A DNA stretch of 64,000 nucleotides from JAVJSD01 sp040219575 (GCA_040219575.1 JAVJSD010000127.1:1-64000), one strand, 5' to 3'. Positions 1 through 10,034 are shown, counted from the stretch's first letter. The notes: generated by a model not told the origin, from the letters alone. Translations and numbers: made by a program.

Positions 1-116
1 GCCGCACCGCGCTGAGCCTGCTGAAGAACAACAAGACCAAGAAGGTCGGAATCAAAAACAAGCGGTTCCTGGCCGCACTGAATGAGGACTACTTGGTCGA
101 AGTGCTTCTGGGATAA
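1..116 (+). CDS. ISAs1-family transposase, C-terminal fragment
   Basis: The frame is open from the first base to a TAA at 114-116 and has no start inside the window. It encodes about 37 residues, beginning TALSLLKNNKTKKVGIKNKR and ending YLVEVLLG. The pattern ALxLLK, a Lys-rich VGIxxKR, then a DYLLxxL-like end matches the C-terminus of ISAs1 (H-repeat-type) DDE transposases. The catalytic DDE residues lie upstream, outside the window, so whether the copy is active cannot be judged. Confidence 0.6.
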   Translation, partial: RTALSLLKNNKTKKVGIKNKRFLAALNEDYLVEVLLG

Positions 117-139
117 CAGTTTTTGGTGCAATCGCCCTG
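1..139 (+). mobile_element. 3' end of an ISAs1-type insertion sequence (partial, window edge)
   Basis: The first 116 bases read as the tail of a transposase. The stretch TGCAATCGCCCTG at 127-139 looks like the outer end of the terminal inverted repeat of such an element. The left end lies outside the window, so the partner repeat and the target-site duplication cannot be seen. The family assignment comes from the transposase tail and from my recollection that ISAs1-type ends carry a GCCCTG-like terminus, so it is inference. Confidence 0.5.
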
Positions 140-297
140 GGCTGTTGAGTTTATGCGTCCCGTTCTACATCCTCTACTACGCCTTCGCGCGCTTTCAGAG
201 TGAGAAGAAAGGCCTGATCCTCGGGGTGTGGCTCGGTTGCGGGATCCTGGGCAATATTCTTGTGCAGGCGGGGGCCGCGATGTCGGTTCCCCAATAG
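140..297 (+). pseudogene. C-terminal remnant of a membrane protein cut by the IS element
   Basis: Right after the inferred IS end, a frame runs in without its own convincing start and stops at 295-297. It encodes a strongly hydrophobic segment (VPFYILYYAFARF) followed by a second one (LGVWLGCGILGNILVQAG), as in the last two membrane helices of a polytopic protein. An ATG at 82 is in frame but lies inside the transposase gene, so it is unlikely to be a native start. The simplest reading is that the insertion sequence split this gene and only the tail is left here. The original function is not recognisable. Confidence 0.45.
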
Positions 298-931
298 GTC
301 CTGGGCGACCGGCCGAGTGGCGCTGCAAAAATGGGGCTGGGACCAGTCGCTTCTGCGGAGTGCAATGCTGGCGACTCTGCGGAAGCGATTGGCCCCCCGG
401 CGGGAATCAGCAGCCGGATCGACAAACGACCGTTGCGCTCCTCTTCATCGATTCGGCTGCACAGATTCGGCGCCCGGATGGCGCTCGGCCCCGGTTTCGC
501 CTCACCGGGTCGTCACGATCCGATCCGGCTCGTGGCATTGTTCTTCGCCTTCGGACGCGCCCCCGTTGTAACCTTGGCGCCGCAGCAGTCGACCGCCGTT
601 CCCGCCGCCCTTCAACCGGCGGCTTCGTCGAAATTCAGCGAAGGCATGAAGAGCCAAGGCATGGACGTTGACTGCTGGGGTTCTCAGAAAATAGAACACC
701 TGACGGCGGCGATTCCTGACAGGAAACTCGAATCTTCGAGGAAAAAACGCGGCGTTCCGGCTTGGCCGGTCTGGTGAACGCCCCGCCGTTCACCACGTTG
801 TCGCGCGGGATTGGCGTGCCTCCGGGATTGGCGTGCATCTCGGGCGGCCGGCTGCAGTGGAAGGAGCGCGGCAAGAACGCCGAACGCCCGCCGCTTCGCG
901 AGGAAACGACGGGCGTCGGTCGTATGGAAAA
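298..931. other. Intergenic region, no supported gene
   Basis: Several open frames cross this stretch on both strands, but none has a believable start, ribosome-binding site or recognisable protein. It contains a short direct duplication (GGGATTGGCGTGC twice, near 808-834). It is probably the decayed remainder of the locus interrupted by the insertion sequence. Confidence 0.4.
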
Positions 932-970
932 CTCGCCCGGTGGCGAGGGGAGCGTCGCGTGCGGCGACGC
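932..970 (-). terminator. Two GC hairpins downstream of groEL
   Basis: Just past the groEL stop on the minus strand are two short perfect stems: 932-947 (CTCGCC/GGCGAG around a 4-nt loop) and 952-970 (GCGTCGC/GCGACGC around a 5-nt loop). No clear U-tract follows, so termination is a guess from position and base pairing only. Confidence 0.35.
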
Positions 971-980
971 ACCGCGGCGA

Positions 981-2609
<1,629 letters not shown>

Positions 2610-2699
2610 GAGTCAATTTCTCCTTGGAAATTTCGAAGGTTGTTCGGTGAGCCGCGCTCTTGAGCAAGCGGCGGAAGCGGTGTCGCTCGACGCCGTGCG

Positions 2700-3023
2700 T
2701 TACTCGATGACCGCCAGAATCTCGTCTTCACGCATCAGCAGCAATTCGTCGTCGCCGACCTTGAAGGTCTCGCCGGCGTAGCTGCTGAAGATGACCCGGT
2801 CGCCCACGGCGATCTGCATCTTGCCGCGCGTGCCGTCGTCCAGCATGCGGCCCTCGCCGACGCTCACGACGTGGCCCCGCGAGGGACGGTCTTTCGCCGA
2901 GTCGGGCAGCACGATGCCGCCGGCGGTCTTCGCTTCCGACTCCTCACGCTGCACGACCACGCGGTCGCCAAGCGGCTGGAGTTTGATCTTTGTCTTGGGT
3001 TTCTTCTTGGTGGCGGTGGCCAT
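2700..3023 (-). CDS. groES: Co-chaperonin GroES (Hsp10)
   Basis: A 107-residue co-chaperonin that caps the GroEL ring. It carries the standard order KLQPLGDRVVVQREE, the mobile loop (KTAGGIVLPDSAK), IAVGDRVIFSSYAG and the closing DELLLMREDEILAVIE. I place the start at 3023 (MATATKKK), because a strong GGAGGT lies 10 nt upstream and the lysine-rich lead runs straight into the conserved fold. An in-frame ATG at 3095 would add 24 unrelated residues. It is the first gene of the groES-groEL operon. Confidence 0.95.
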   Translation of the reverse strand: MATATKKKPKTKIKLQPLGDRVVVQREESEAKTAGGIVLPDSAKDRPSRGHVVSVGEGRMLDDGTRGKMQIAVGDRVIFSSYAGETFKVGDDELLLMREDEILAVIE

Positions 3024-3033
3024 GTCGTCCTTC

Positions 3034-3039
3034 ACCTCC
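3034..3039 (-). promoter_or_regulatory. Ribosome-binding site that fixes the groES start
   Basis: GGAGGT on the minus strand, 10 nt before the ATG at 3023. It supports the shorter groES start over the ATG at 3095. Confidence 0.7.
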
Positions 3040-3283
3040 GATGTTGTCCTGGTAATGCCCGGGTATGCTCTGGCAGGCCGTACGACAGATTCCACCTGCC
3101 AAAAGTGCGCAAGCCAATAACGTGGTCGAGGAGTTAGGCAAGTTGCGCGCCAATGTCAGGGCGATCCGCGTAACTGCAAGCGGAAGCGTCACTTAGCAGC
3201 AACGGAGAAAAACGACCCTGCGCCCCGCGTGGCAGTCGCCGGGCTCCTGGAAGCGGTTTTCTGTCAAATTGACAGCCGCGCCT

Positions 3284-3408
3284 ACGTAGGGCAGGCTTCC
3301 AGCCTGCCCGAGCACATGTCGCGTTGGGAGAAGAGTTTCCCTGCAAGCCCATTAGGCCGCTCTGGATCTCCAATTCCGCGGCTGGCAGGCTGGAAGCCTG
3401 CCCTACGT
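3284..3408. repeat. Perfect 25-bp inverted repeat, spacer 75 bp
   Basis: The arms are 3284-3308 and 3384-3408 and are perfect reverse complements. Each arm contains an inner palindrome, GGCAGGCTTCCAGCCTGCC, so each can also fold alone. The element lies between the divergent groES and zinc-ribbon membrane protein genes. No open frame of interest covers it. The layout (short palindromic arms facing each other across a spacer) is that of a REPIN-type doublet. The rest of 3024-3549 holds nothing else I can support, and no CIRCE box. Confidence 0.85.
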
Positions 3409-3549
3409 GACTTTGGCCGTCTGGAACCCCGCCTTGCGGTCCCAAGTCTCCAGTGCGGCGATGGTTGTGGCAATTCCGCGGCGAGTGCACAATAGACGAT
3501 CTTTCGCCGACGCGCGATGCGTCGCCCACGGTTTCCCGAGAATGCTCGT

Positions 3550-4446
3550 ATGCCGATCAAAGTTACCTGCCAGTGCGGGCAAAGCTTCGCCGCCAAGGAC
3601 GAAATGGCGGGCAAGACCGTCCGTTGTCCCAAGTGCAAACAACCCTTGAAGATCCCGGGCGGCGCATCCCGTCCCACCTCCCCGTCGGCCCCGCAATCCG
3701 CCCAACCTCGCGGTGTCCCCGCCGCCCCCGCGAACGATCTGGGGGACCTGTTCGACGAAATCGGCCTGGCGCCGCCGGAACCAACCGCCACGGGACATCC
3801 CTGCCCCAGTTGCGGCCAACCGATGCGCCCCGGAGCGGTGTTGTGCGTCAATTGCGGCTTCAACCTGCAGACGGGGCAGCGAGTGGCTTCCGACGCGCCC
3901 CAAACGGCCGCCAAGCCGAAAGACGCCGAGGAGGGCCACGGCGCCGCGGCCGCCGAGGAGATGATCGCCAAGGCCTCGAAGGAGCTCTCGGAGACGCCGA
4001 TCTCCGCGGAAGGCACCGACTTCGGCGAAGGGACCAATCCGATCGCCTGGGTGGTGGCCCTCTGCCTGCCGCTGCTGCTGGGCGTCGCCGTGTTCGCCAT
4101 CGCCATGTGGGGCACCTACTTCCAGTACTACATGGAGTTCATCGGCACCGGCATCGAAAAGGGCGATTACCTCCTGATCACGCTGGCCCTGCTCAGCATC
4201 TGCCTGACCGCCACCCTGATGACGGCCTGGTTCCGCATCGTATTCATCGCCTTGGAGGAGAACATCCTCTGGGGATTGTTGTGCATCCTGGTGTGCGGAA
4301 TCGCCGTCCCCGTTTACGGCATCATCCGCTGGCAGAAATGCCTGTCGTGGGTGATCACGTTCCTGGTTTGCGCCGTGCTGAGCGTCCCCTTGTTGATCGT
4401 TCAATTCGCAATGTTCGCGTTCTACCGATCCCAGGCGGGCGGCTAG
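3550..4446 (+). CDS. Zinc-ribbon protein with four membrane segments
   Basis: The product has 298 residues. The N-terminus holds a zinc ribbon (CQCGQSF near residue 7, CPKC near residue 29). A Pro/Ala-rich linker leads to a second ribbon (HPCPSCGQPMRPG and CVNCGFNLQTG near residues 83-105). Four hydrophobic helices fill the C-terminal half. Planctomycete genomes carry many proteins with this cytoplasmic MPIKVxCxCG-type ribbon fused to a membrane domain, and no function is established. The start at 3550 puts the ribbon at the very N-terminus; an in-frame ATG at 3517 adds an unrelated 11 residues. Two DUF4013 membrane genes follow on the same strand. Confidence 0.8.
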   Translation: MPIKVTCQCGQSFAAKDEMAGKTVRCPKCKQPLKIPGGASRPTSPSAPQSAQPRGVPAAPANDLGDLFDEIGLAPPEPTATGHPCPSCGQPMRPGAVLCVNCGFNLQTGQRVASDAPQTAAKPKDAEEGHGAAAAEEMIAKASKELSETPISAEGTDFGEGTNPIAWVVALCLPLLLGVAVFAIAMWGTYFQYYMEFIGTGIEKGDYLLITLALLSICLTATLMTAWFRIVFIALEENILWGLLCILVCGIAVPVYGIIRWQKCLSWVITFLVCAVLSVPLLIVQFAMFAFYRSQAGG

Positions 4447-4630
4447 CGCGGACTCGTCGAATCTCGAAGCGACGCGCGGGCGAGGCCGCCGTGCTGGCTC
4501 AAACAATTCAAGAAACGCCCCAAAGATCGACGTCGCCGCCGCGAAGAGATGGAATCGCGGCAGGCCGATTCGTCGCCGCGAACGCCCATCACGCTCAAGC
4601 TGCTTGAATCCGAACTCGGAGAACCTCCAC

Positions 4631-5446
4631 GTGGCCTCGAACGAAACCACCGGCCCCGAAGACAGTGCGTTTCCGCCTCTCGAAAAGGATCCCGCGGCGC
4701 CGGGCCGCCTTCCCGGCGACGAACCGTCGATGGAGTATCTCCGCGCCTTCTCTTATGTGTTCGAGAACCCCAACTGGCTGATGACGTTGCTGATCGGCGG
4801 GTTGTGTTACTTCTCGCAGAGCGTCATTCCGGTTGTCGGCGGACTGCTGTTTCTCGGCTATCAATTCGAGGTCGCCGAGGCGCTGCTGCGCAATAAGGGG
4901 ACGTCGTACCCGGAGTTCAACTTCGACCGCTTCAGCGACTACCTGATGCGCGGCATCTGGCCGCTGCTGGTGTCGCTCGTGGTGGCCATGATCGCCATCG
5001 TCCCCGTGGCCATGGTGATGGGAGTGATGATGGGACTGTTCGGCGCCGTCGCCCAGGCGATCGACGACGATGTCGCGCCGGTGCTGTTTTTCCTCATGAT
5101 GGGCGTGAGCTTCCTGCTGATGATGGTGCTCGCCGCCGTGATGGCGTTGTTCATCACCCCGATGACGCTGCGCGCGGGACTGACGCAGCAATTCGGCGAG
5201 GCGTTCAACTTTCGCTGGGCCCGGGATTTCGTCGGCCGCACCTGGCTCGAAATGATCCTGTTCTGGTGCTTCTTCATGATGGCCGCCATGGTGCTGGCCC
5301 CGCTGGGACTGGCGGTGTTCTGCGTCGGGATCTACGCCGTGTCGGCGCTGATGGTGATGGCCCAGGCGCATGTCTACTACCAACTCTACAGCCTGTATCT
5401 GGCCCGCGGCGGAGAGCCGATCCCACTCGATCCGCCGATCAAATGA
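4631..5446 (+). CDS. DUF4013 membrane protein (copy 1)
   Basis: The product has about 271 residues. An acidic, Pro-rich cytoplasmic leader precedes a membrane domain with repeated hydrophobic blocks, including a run of Met/Val-rich helices near residues 110-180. Shared landmarks with the next gene are LGYQFEVAEALLRN, FDRFSDYLMRG, LRAGLTQQFGEAFNFRWARDF and the closing YYQLYSLYLARGGEPIPL. These fit the DUF4013 family, whose role is unknown. I prefer the GTG at 4631, which has GGAG about 9 nt upstream; a TTG at 4604 has no such site. It probably shares a transcript with the next gene (47-bp gap). Confidence 0.8.
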   Translation: MASNETTGPEDSAFPPLEKDPAAPGRLPGDEPSMEYLRAFSYVFENPNWLMTLLIGGLCYFSQSVIPVVGGLLFLGYQFEVAEALLRNKGTSYPEFNFDRFSDYLMRGIWPLLVSLVVAMIAIVPVAMVMGVMMGLFGAVAQAIDDDVAPVLFFLMMGVSFLLMMVLAAVMALFITPMTLRAGLTQQFGEAFNFRWARDFVGRTWLEMILFWCFFMMAAMVLAPLGLAVFCVGIYAVSALMVMAQAHVYYQLYSLYLARGGEPIPLDPPIK

Positions 5447-5493
5447 TCGCTCGGTAACTCGCAGTCGCCGCCGCGCCGCCGTCGAGTCGCATC

Positions 5494-6465
5494 ATGTCGT
5501 CCCCCGACCGACCCGAATCCGACCGACGCCAAGTCGACCGAAGCGAAGTCGACCAAAGCGAAGTCGACCAAAGCGAAACGAATCGCCCGGAACTCGACCC
5601 GCCCGATTGCGACGCCCAAGCGGTCGCCGAGCAATCCCCCGAAGCCCGCCAGGACGCGGCGACCGAACATGAGCAAACACCTGCCTTACGCGAGGCGCCC
5701 TCGGCCGAGACGCCGCGAATCCGCTATCTCGCCGCCTACGCCCAGATTTTCAACGAGCAACAACAGGGAGTTCAAAACGTCCTGCTGCTGAGCGTCAGCC
5801 AGTTCATCCCGTTCATCGGCCTGATGCTGCTGTGGGGCTTCGCCTACGAAGGGGTCGAGGCGCTGCATCGCCGGCCGCGCTGGCCGCAGCCCGACTTCGA
5901 CTTCAGCCGTTTCAGCGAATACCTCACGCGCGGCCTGCCCCCTTCGCTGTTCGTGTTCATCCTGCAGGCGATTTCACCGTTTCTGATCTTCATGCTGGAG
6001 ATCGTGGCGCTGGTGCTGATCGCCGTCGCGGTCACGCTGCTGCCCACGACCTACGGAGGACTCATCATGTCGATCGTCGCGCCGATCCTGTTGATCGGCA
6101 TCGCCTCGCTGGCCCTGCTGGCGACGATGCTGCTAAGGCCGATGTTGTTGCGGGCCGGACTATCGCAGGAAATCGGACAGATGTTTCGCCTGCGGTGGAG
6201 TCGGGATTTCGTGGCCCGCGTCTGGCCGGAACTGCTGCTGGTCACGTTGTTCGGCTATGTCACGTACGTCCCGCTCGCCTTTCTCGGGTTGTGCGCGGTC
6301 GTCGTCGGCATCCTTCCCGCGTACATCATCTGGTTCCTGGCGGCGGTGCATCTCGACTACCAGCTGTACCAGCTCTATCTCGCCCGCGGCGGCGAACCCG
6401 TCCCGCTCCGCCCTCCGCCTCCGCGCTTCGCCCACCTGTGGAACGACGCCCTCGATCGACGCTGA
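5494..6465 (+). CDS. DUF4013 membrane protein (copy 2) with repeat-bearing N-terminus
   Basis: A 323-residue paralogue of the preceding gene. Its membrane domain begins near residue 75 and carries the same landmarks (FAYEGVEALHRR, FSRFSEYLTRG, LRAGLSQEIGQMFRLRWSRDF, YQLYQLYLARGGEPVPL). The hydrophilic leader is different: it is Asp/Glu/Gln-rich and includes a tandem RSEVDQSEVDQSE block encoded by three 15-nt units. The function is unknown. The pair probably arose by local duplication. Confidence 0.8.
   Translation: MSSPDRPESDRRQVDRSEVDQSEVDQSETNRPELDPPDCDAQAVAEQSPEARQDAATEHEQTPALREAPSAETPRIRYLAAYAQIFNEQQQGVQNVLLLSVSQFIPFIGLMLLWGFAYEGVEALHRRPRWPQPDFDFSRFSEYLTRGLPPSLFVFILQAISPFLIFMLEIVALVLIAVAVTLLPTTYGGLIMSIVAPILLIGIASLALLATMLLRPMLLRAGLSQEIGQMFRLRWSRDFVARVWPELLLVTLFGYVTYVPLAFLGLCAVVVGILPAYIIWFLAAVHLDYQLYQLYLARGGEPVPLRPPPPRFAHLWNDALDRR
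5533..5577 (+). repeat. Three tandem 15-nt units inside a coding region
   Basis: The unit GTCGACCAAAGCGAA occurs three times in a row; the first copy has G in place of A at one position. Because the unit is a multiple of three it stays in frame and encodes a repeated VDQSE, where copy number could vary without a frameshift. Confidence 0.85.
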
Positions 6466-6510
6466 CGCGGAGCATTCACCCGCAAGCCGAGACGCCGCCG
6501 TCCTCGCCAT

Positions 6511-7170
6511 TTACTTCGGGCTGACCGTGAAGCGAAGCACCGTCTCGAGCGGTTTGTCATCGTACGAGACCTCGTCTTTCGACCAGTTGCCGCGCGGACG
6601 GCCGTCGCCGTCGAACGCGCGGAAGTGCAGCACTTCGGCGCCCCACTTGGCCTCGTAGTCGCCTGGTTCGAGCTTGCCGAGATTAACGCCGAACACGTGG
6701 TAATAGGTGAAGTTCTTCGAATACTTTCCCTGCCACGTCGCCATATTCGCGGCGATGGTGAAACGCCCTCCGTGTCGCTCGATGCGCTCGATCCACAGGC
6801 GGTCGTTGTCGTCGAGCTGCCGGGTGCGCAGCAGCAACCAGGTTTCGCCGGCGCCGTCGGGTCGAAACTCCTCGTCGGCCAGCTGATCGAACCAGTCGTC
6901 GAGCGAAAGTTTCTCCGGCTTTCGGGTGATCGCCGGCGCGAGCTGCATTTGCGGCTCGTCGCTCCATTTGCCGCTGTCGCCGCGAACCACCTGGATCGCG
7001 TCCTGGAGCGTCCCGCGCTGTTCGCGCGATTTCAACTTCTTCGTCCAGGAAGTTGCGTTTCGAGCGGCGACGCCTTCCTGCGCCGGCTCCGCCGCCTGGC
7101 CCGGTGCGCCAAACCGCGGCGCGGCCGCGATCAAGACGAGAACGGCCGTCACGAATTTGATCTTCTTCAT
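6511..7170 (-). CDS. Exported protein of unknown function
   Basis: A 219-residue protein with a clear signal peptide (MKKIKFVTAVLVLIAAAPRF, then an APGQAAE-like cleavage region). The mature part has no family I recognise. It contains several Trp and aromatic residues (SLDDWFDQLADEEF, WIERIERHGGRF, NFTYYHVFGVNLG) and is rich in charge. The start has AGAGGA about 9 nt upstream. It follows the beta-propeller gene by 21 bp on the same strand, so the two are probably co-transcribed and may work together outside the cytoplasm. Confidence 0.7.
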   Translation of the reverse strand: MKKIKFVTAVLVLIAAAPRFGAPGQAAEPAQEGVAARNATSWTKKLKSREQRGTLQDAIQVVRGDSGKWSDEPQMQLAPAITRKPEKLSLDDWFDQLADEEFRPDGAGETWLLLRTRQLDDNDRLWIERIERHGGRFTIAANMATWQGKYSKNFTYYHVFGVNLGKLEPGDYEAKWGAEVLHFRAFDGDGRPRGNWSKDEVSYDDKPLETVLRFTVSPK

Positions 7171-7191
7171 TTCGAGAGTCCTCTAAAACAT

Positions 7192-8526
7192 TCACTTCGC
7201 CGGATCTTCGCTGGCCTTCTGCTGCAGGCGATACAGCCCGGTGTAGGTCCGCAGGAACAAACTGCCGCGGGCGATGGCGGGCGTCGCCCAGGCGTTGTCC
7301 TCGAGCAGGTTCTTGCGGACGACATGAAACTCCGGCCCGTCGTCGACGACCCACGTGGCGCCGTCTTCGTTGAGCAGGAAGATCTTGCCGTTGTACGCCC
7401 ACGGCGAGGCGTAGAACCGTCCACCACCGGTGTTCAGACGCTTTCGTTTGAATACCTCTTCGCCGGTCTTGGCGTTGTAGCAGGCCAGCAGTCCGGCGTC
7501 GAACAATACGTACAAGCGGTCGCCGCTGATCAGGTAGCAGGGATGAATGCACGAGCCGCGCGGCAGCGACCAGGCGATCGAGTCGTTGCTGGTCTCGCCG
7601 CCTTCGAGCGTGATGTCGCCCGAGCCCCCCGGCCGAATCGCGTACAGCGGGCCATAGTGATAGCCGGCGCCAAGATACAGCAGCCCGTGTTTGGCCAGCG
7701 GCGTGAGGCCGACCAGGCCCGAGGTGCCGGTCAACTCCCACAGCACCTCGCCGTCGAGGCTGTAGGAGCGGACCTTGCCGGTGCCGATGGTGACGATCTC
7801 GGTGCGGAGATCGTGCCGCCAGATGTAGGGCGTCGACCAGTTGCTGCGCTCCTCGCGCTCCACCCGCCAGACTTGTTCGCCGGTGTACTTGTCGAGGGCG
7901 ACCAGGAACGACTCGCGCTCGTTGTCGTTGACGACATAAATGCGGTCGTCGTGCAGCACCGGCGAAGCGCCGGGCCCCCAACCGCCGCGGATCGGAAAAC
8001 TACCCCACGACTTCCGCCACAGTTCATTGCCGTCGAGGTCGTAGCAGAACAGGCCGATGTTGCCGAAGTAGGCGTACACGTGCTCGCCGTCGGTCACCGG
8101 CGTGGCGTTCGCATAGGAATTCTTTGGATGCCGCTCCTGGGGAGGAACGCCGCGATGCGCTTCGCGCTCCCAGAGGATCTTCCCTGAATCGAAATCGAGG
8201 CAGTACGTCATCCAGCGATGCACGTCGGTGGGCATGACATGGCCGCCGGGGTAGCCGCCGATGACGAGCTTCTCGCGCTCGTTCTCGCCGACCGCCGACG
8301 TGACGAAGATCTTGTCTCCCCACACGATCGGCGACGACCAGCCCCAACCGGGAATGTCGGTCTTCCAGACGACGTTCTCGGTCGTGCTCCAGGTTTCCGG
8401 CAGCGTCTTCCCTTGGCCCAGTCCGTCGGAAGCGGCGCCGCGGAACTGCGGCCAGTCGACCGTTTGCGCGACCGCGGCGGGCGCCAGCATCAGGAAGAAC
8501 ATCGCCGCGCTGGTGGTGAGCCTCAT
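7192..8526 (-). CDS. Exported PQQ-type beta-propeller repeat protein
   Basis: The product has 444 residues. A signal peptide (MRLTTSAAMFFLMLAPAAVA) is followed by VDWPQFRGAASDG, the usual opening of this planctomycete family. The body is made of propeller blades with the recurring pattern of a hydrophobic strand, YAYFGN or LYVLFDAG, then D-x-x-TGxxxW/VF (KYTGEQVWRVE, AKTGEEVFKRK). The fold resembles PQQ-dependent dehydrogenase and BamB propellers, but the metal- and cofactor-binding residues of true quinoproteins cannot be confirmed by eye, so no enzyme activity is assigned. I chose the ATG at 8526 because GGAGGA lies 6 nt upstream and the signal peptide starts there; the frame stays open upstream without another good start. 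Confidence 0.85.
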   Translation of the reverse strand: MRLTTSAAMFFLMLAPAAVAQTVDWPQFRGAASDGLGQGKTLPETWSTTENVVWKTDIPGWGWSSPIVWGDKIFVTSAVGENEREKLVIGGYPGGHVMPTDVHRWMTYCLDFDSGKILWEREAHRGVPPQERHPKNSYANATPVTDGEHVYAYFGNIGLFCYDLDGNELWRKSWGSFPIRGGWGPGASPVLHDDRIYVVNDNERESFLVALDKYTGEQVWRVEREERSNWSTPYIWRHDLRTEIVTIGTGKVRSYSLDGEVLWELTGTSGLVGLTPLAKHGLLYLGAGYHYGPLYAIRPGGSGDITLEGGETSNDSIAWSLPRGSCIHPCYLISGDRLYVLFDAGLLACYNAKTGEEVFKRKRLNTGGGRFYASPWAYNGKIFLLNEDGATWVVDDGPEFHVVRKNLLEDNAWATPAIARGSLFLRTYTGLYRLQQKASEDPAK

Positions 8527-8775
8527 GAGTTTCCTCCGGGAAGACGCAAGGGAAGACGCAACGGTCGCCTGCGAACACAAACGCCGATGCGTCGTCGATT
8601 CAACGGCGGCCGGCGATTCAGCGGCGGCGCCGCGCGGTGCGTTTCCCGAATTGTGTGCGGCGAATCCCGCGCAATCAACCAAAATCGCCCTTTTGCGGAG
8701 AATCGCCCACACGTCTAGAATGGAATCGGTCTTGCGACGTGATCGTCGCCCCGCTATTGTCCCGCTGCTTGTCAT

Positions 8776-9231
8776 TTGAACATCGTGGATCAGCCGATTC
8801 CCTACCCCGCTTCCGGGCTTGCTTGGTACATTCGGGCGCCGCTTGTTGTGGGAGGCGCAATCCTCCTCATCTTGTTGGCGACCGCCGCCTGCTTGACGCC
8901 CTCGAGCGATGGTTTCGGCACCCATCAACAACTCGGTTTGGCGCAGTGTTCGTTTATCCAGTGGTTCGGCATTCGCTGCCCTTCCTGCGGAATGACGACG
9001 TCCTGGTCGTACATGATGCGAGGACAAGTCCTCGCCTCGATGCGATGCAACGTGGGCGGCGCGTACCTGGCCCTGTTGGCGATGGCGTCGGGGCCTTGGA
9101 TGCTGATCTCGGGCTTGCGGGGAAGGTGGTTCGGCGGACCGCTGCATGAAACGGTGATCGCCGCGCTGGGAGCGCTGGCGGTGATCCTCACCATCAGCGA
9201 CTGGTTGCTGCGAAATTTCATCCTGATTTAG
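8776..9231 (+). CDS. DUF2752 small membrane protein
   Basis: A 151-residue protein with three hydrophobic segments (residues about 17-40, 85-105 and 122-145). Between the first two is the DUF2752 signature: Cys-Pro-Ser-Cys-Gly-Met-Thr-Thr-Ser near residues 73-81, after a WFGIRC lead. DUF2752 proteins are common in planctomycetes and other bacteria, and their role is unknown; the paired cysteines suggest a metal or redox site. The start is a TTG at 8776 or a GTG at 8785; neither has a strong ribosome site. It is divergent from the propeller gene. Confidence 0.8.
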   Translation: MNIVDQPIPYPASGLAWYIRAPLVVGGAILLILLATAACLTPSSDGFGTHQQLGLAQCSFIQWFGIRCPSCGMTTSWSYMMRGQVLASMRCNVGGAYLALLAMASGPWMLISGLRGRWFGGPLHETVIAALGALAVILTISDWLLRNFILI

Positions 9232-9330
9232 ACTCATCATTTAGACTCATCTTCGTTCGACCGGCGCCCCATTCGAGGGCGCCCGAGACGACTGAAAAAC
9301 CGCATCCGCACACGCGACAGGGAGGTTGCC

Positions 9331-9990
9331 GTGCGAAGATTTCGATTTTCCGCCGCGGGTCTGCTGCTCATCGCGATCACGGTCGCCGGCGTGCTCACGG
9401 CGCCCGGCTGCATCGGCTTCACCTCGCACGTGCTGTGGTGGATGGGCGCCGACATCGATCCCGCGGAATTCGACGGCCTGGAAGGTCAAACCGTGGCGGT
9501 GGTTTGCGAGTCTCCCGACTCGGCCTACGGCCCCGACTCCGAGACCGAGGCGGTGGCCCGGGAAGTGGAGAAGATCCTCCGCTACAAGGTGTCGCGAATC
9601 ACGATGATCCGCTACGACCAGGTGGCCGCCTGGATGGATCGGAACGGTTCGCACGAGATCGACTTTCGGGCCATCGGCAAGGGCGTGAAGGCCGACCGCG
9701 TGGTGGCCGTCAAGCTGAAGTCGTTTTCGGTGCACGAGAACACCACGCTCTACCAGGGCAAGGCGGACTACGAATTGGCCGTCTACGACGTCGCCAGCGG
9801 CGATGTCGTCTACGACGATCAGGAGCCCGACTTCCAGTACCCGACCAAGGACGCCTACCACATGACCGAAATGTCGGAGGCGAAATTCCAGCGGGAGTTC
9901 ATCCGCTGGCTGTCGGCCGACATCGCCCGTCGTTTCCACTCCAACGAGCTGCCGCAGTACTTCGAGAAGGAGCGCACGATCCAGCAGTAG
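9331..9990 (+). CDS. Lipoprotein-like exported protein, tandem paralogue 1
   Basis: The product has 219 residues. A GTG start has GGGAGG 6 nt upstream. The N-terminus is a signal sequence ending LTAPGCIG, which resembles a lipobox (cleavage before Cys). The mature part shares many landmarks with the next gene: VAVVCxSPDSxYGP, YQGKAxY, DV-x-x-G-(D/E), YHMTEMSEAKFQREF and RRFHSNELPQYF. I do not recognise the family; it has the look of an outer-membrane-associated alpha/beta protein. The neighbour is a duplicate. Confidence 0.75.
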   Translation: MRRFRFSAAGLLLIAITVAGVLTAPGCIGFTSHVLWWMGADIDPAEFDGLEGQTVAVVCESPDSAYGPDSETEAVAREVEKILRYKVSRITMIRYDQVAAWMDRNGSHEIDFRAIGKGVKADRVVAVKLKSFSVHENTTLYQGKADYELAVYDVASGDVVYDDQEPDFQYPTKDAYHMTEMSEAKFQREFIRWLSADIARRFHSNELPQYFEKERTIQQ

Positions 9991-10034
9991 GATCGGAGCT
10001 TCGCATTCCCTCGCCTGTGATCAGGGTCTTCACC

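Noticed and set aside
331..777. A 148-codon frame in the leading intergenic region
   Set aside because: No ribosome site, no recognisable protein and Arg/Ser/Pro-rich composition typical of non-coding high-GC DNA.
3024..3240. Possible CIRCE heat-shock operator upstream of groES
   Set aside because: No inverted TTAGCACTC/GAGTGCTAA pair could be found by eye.
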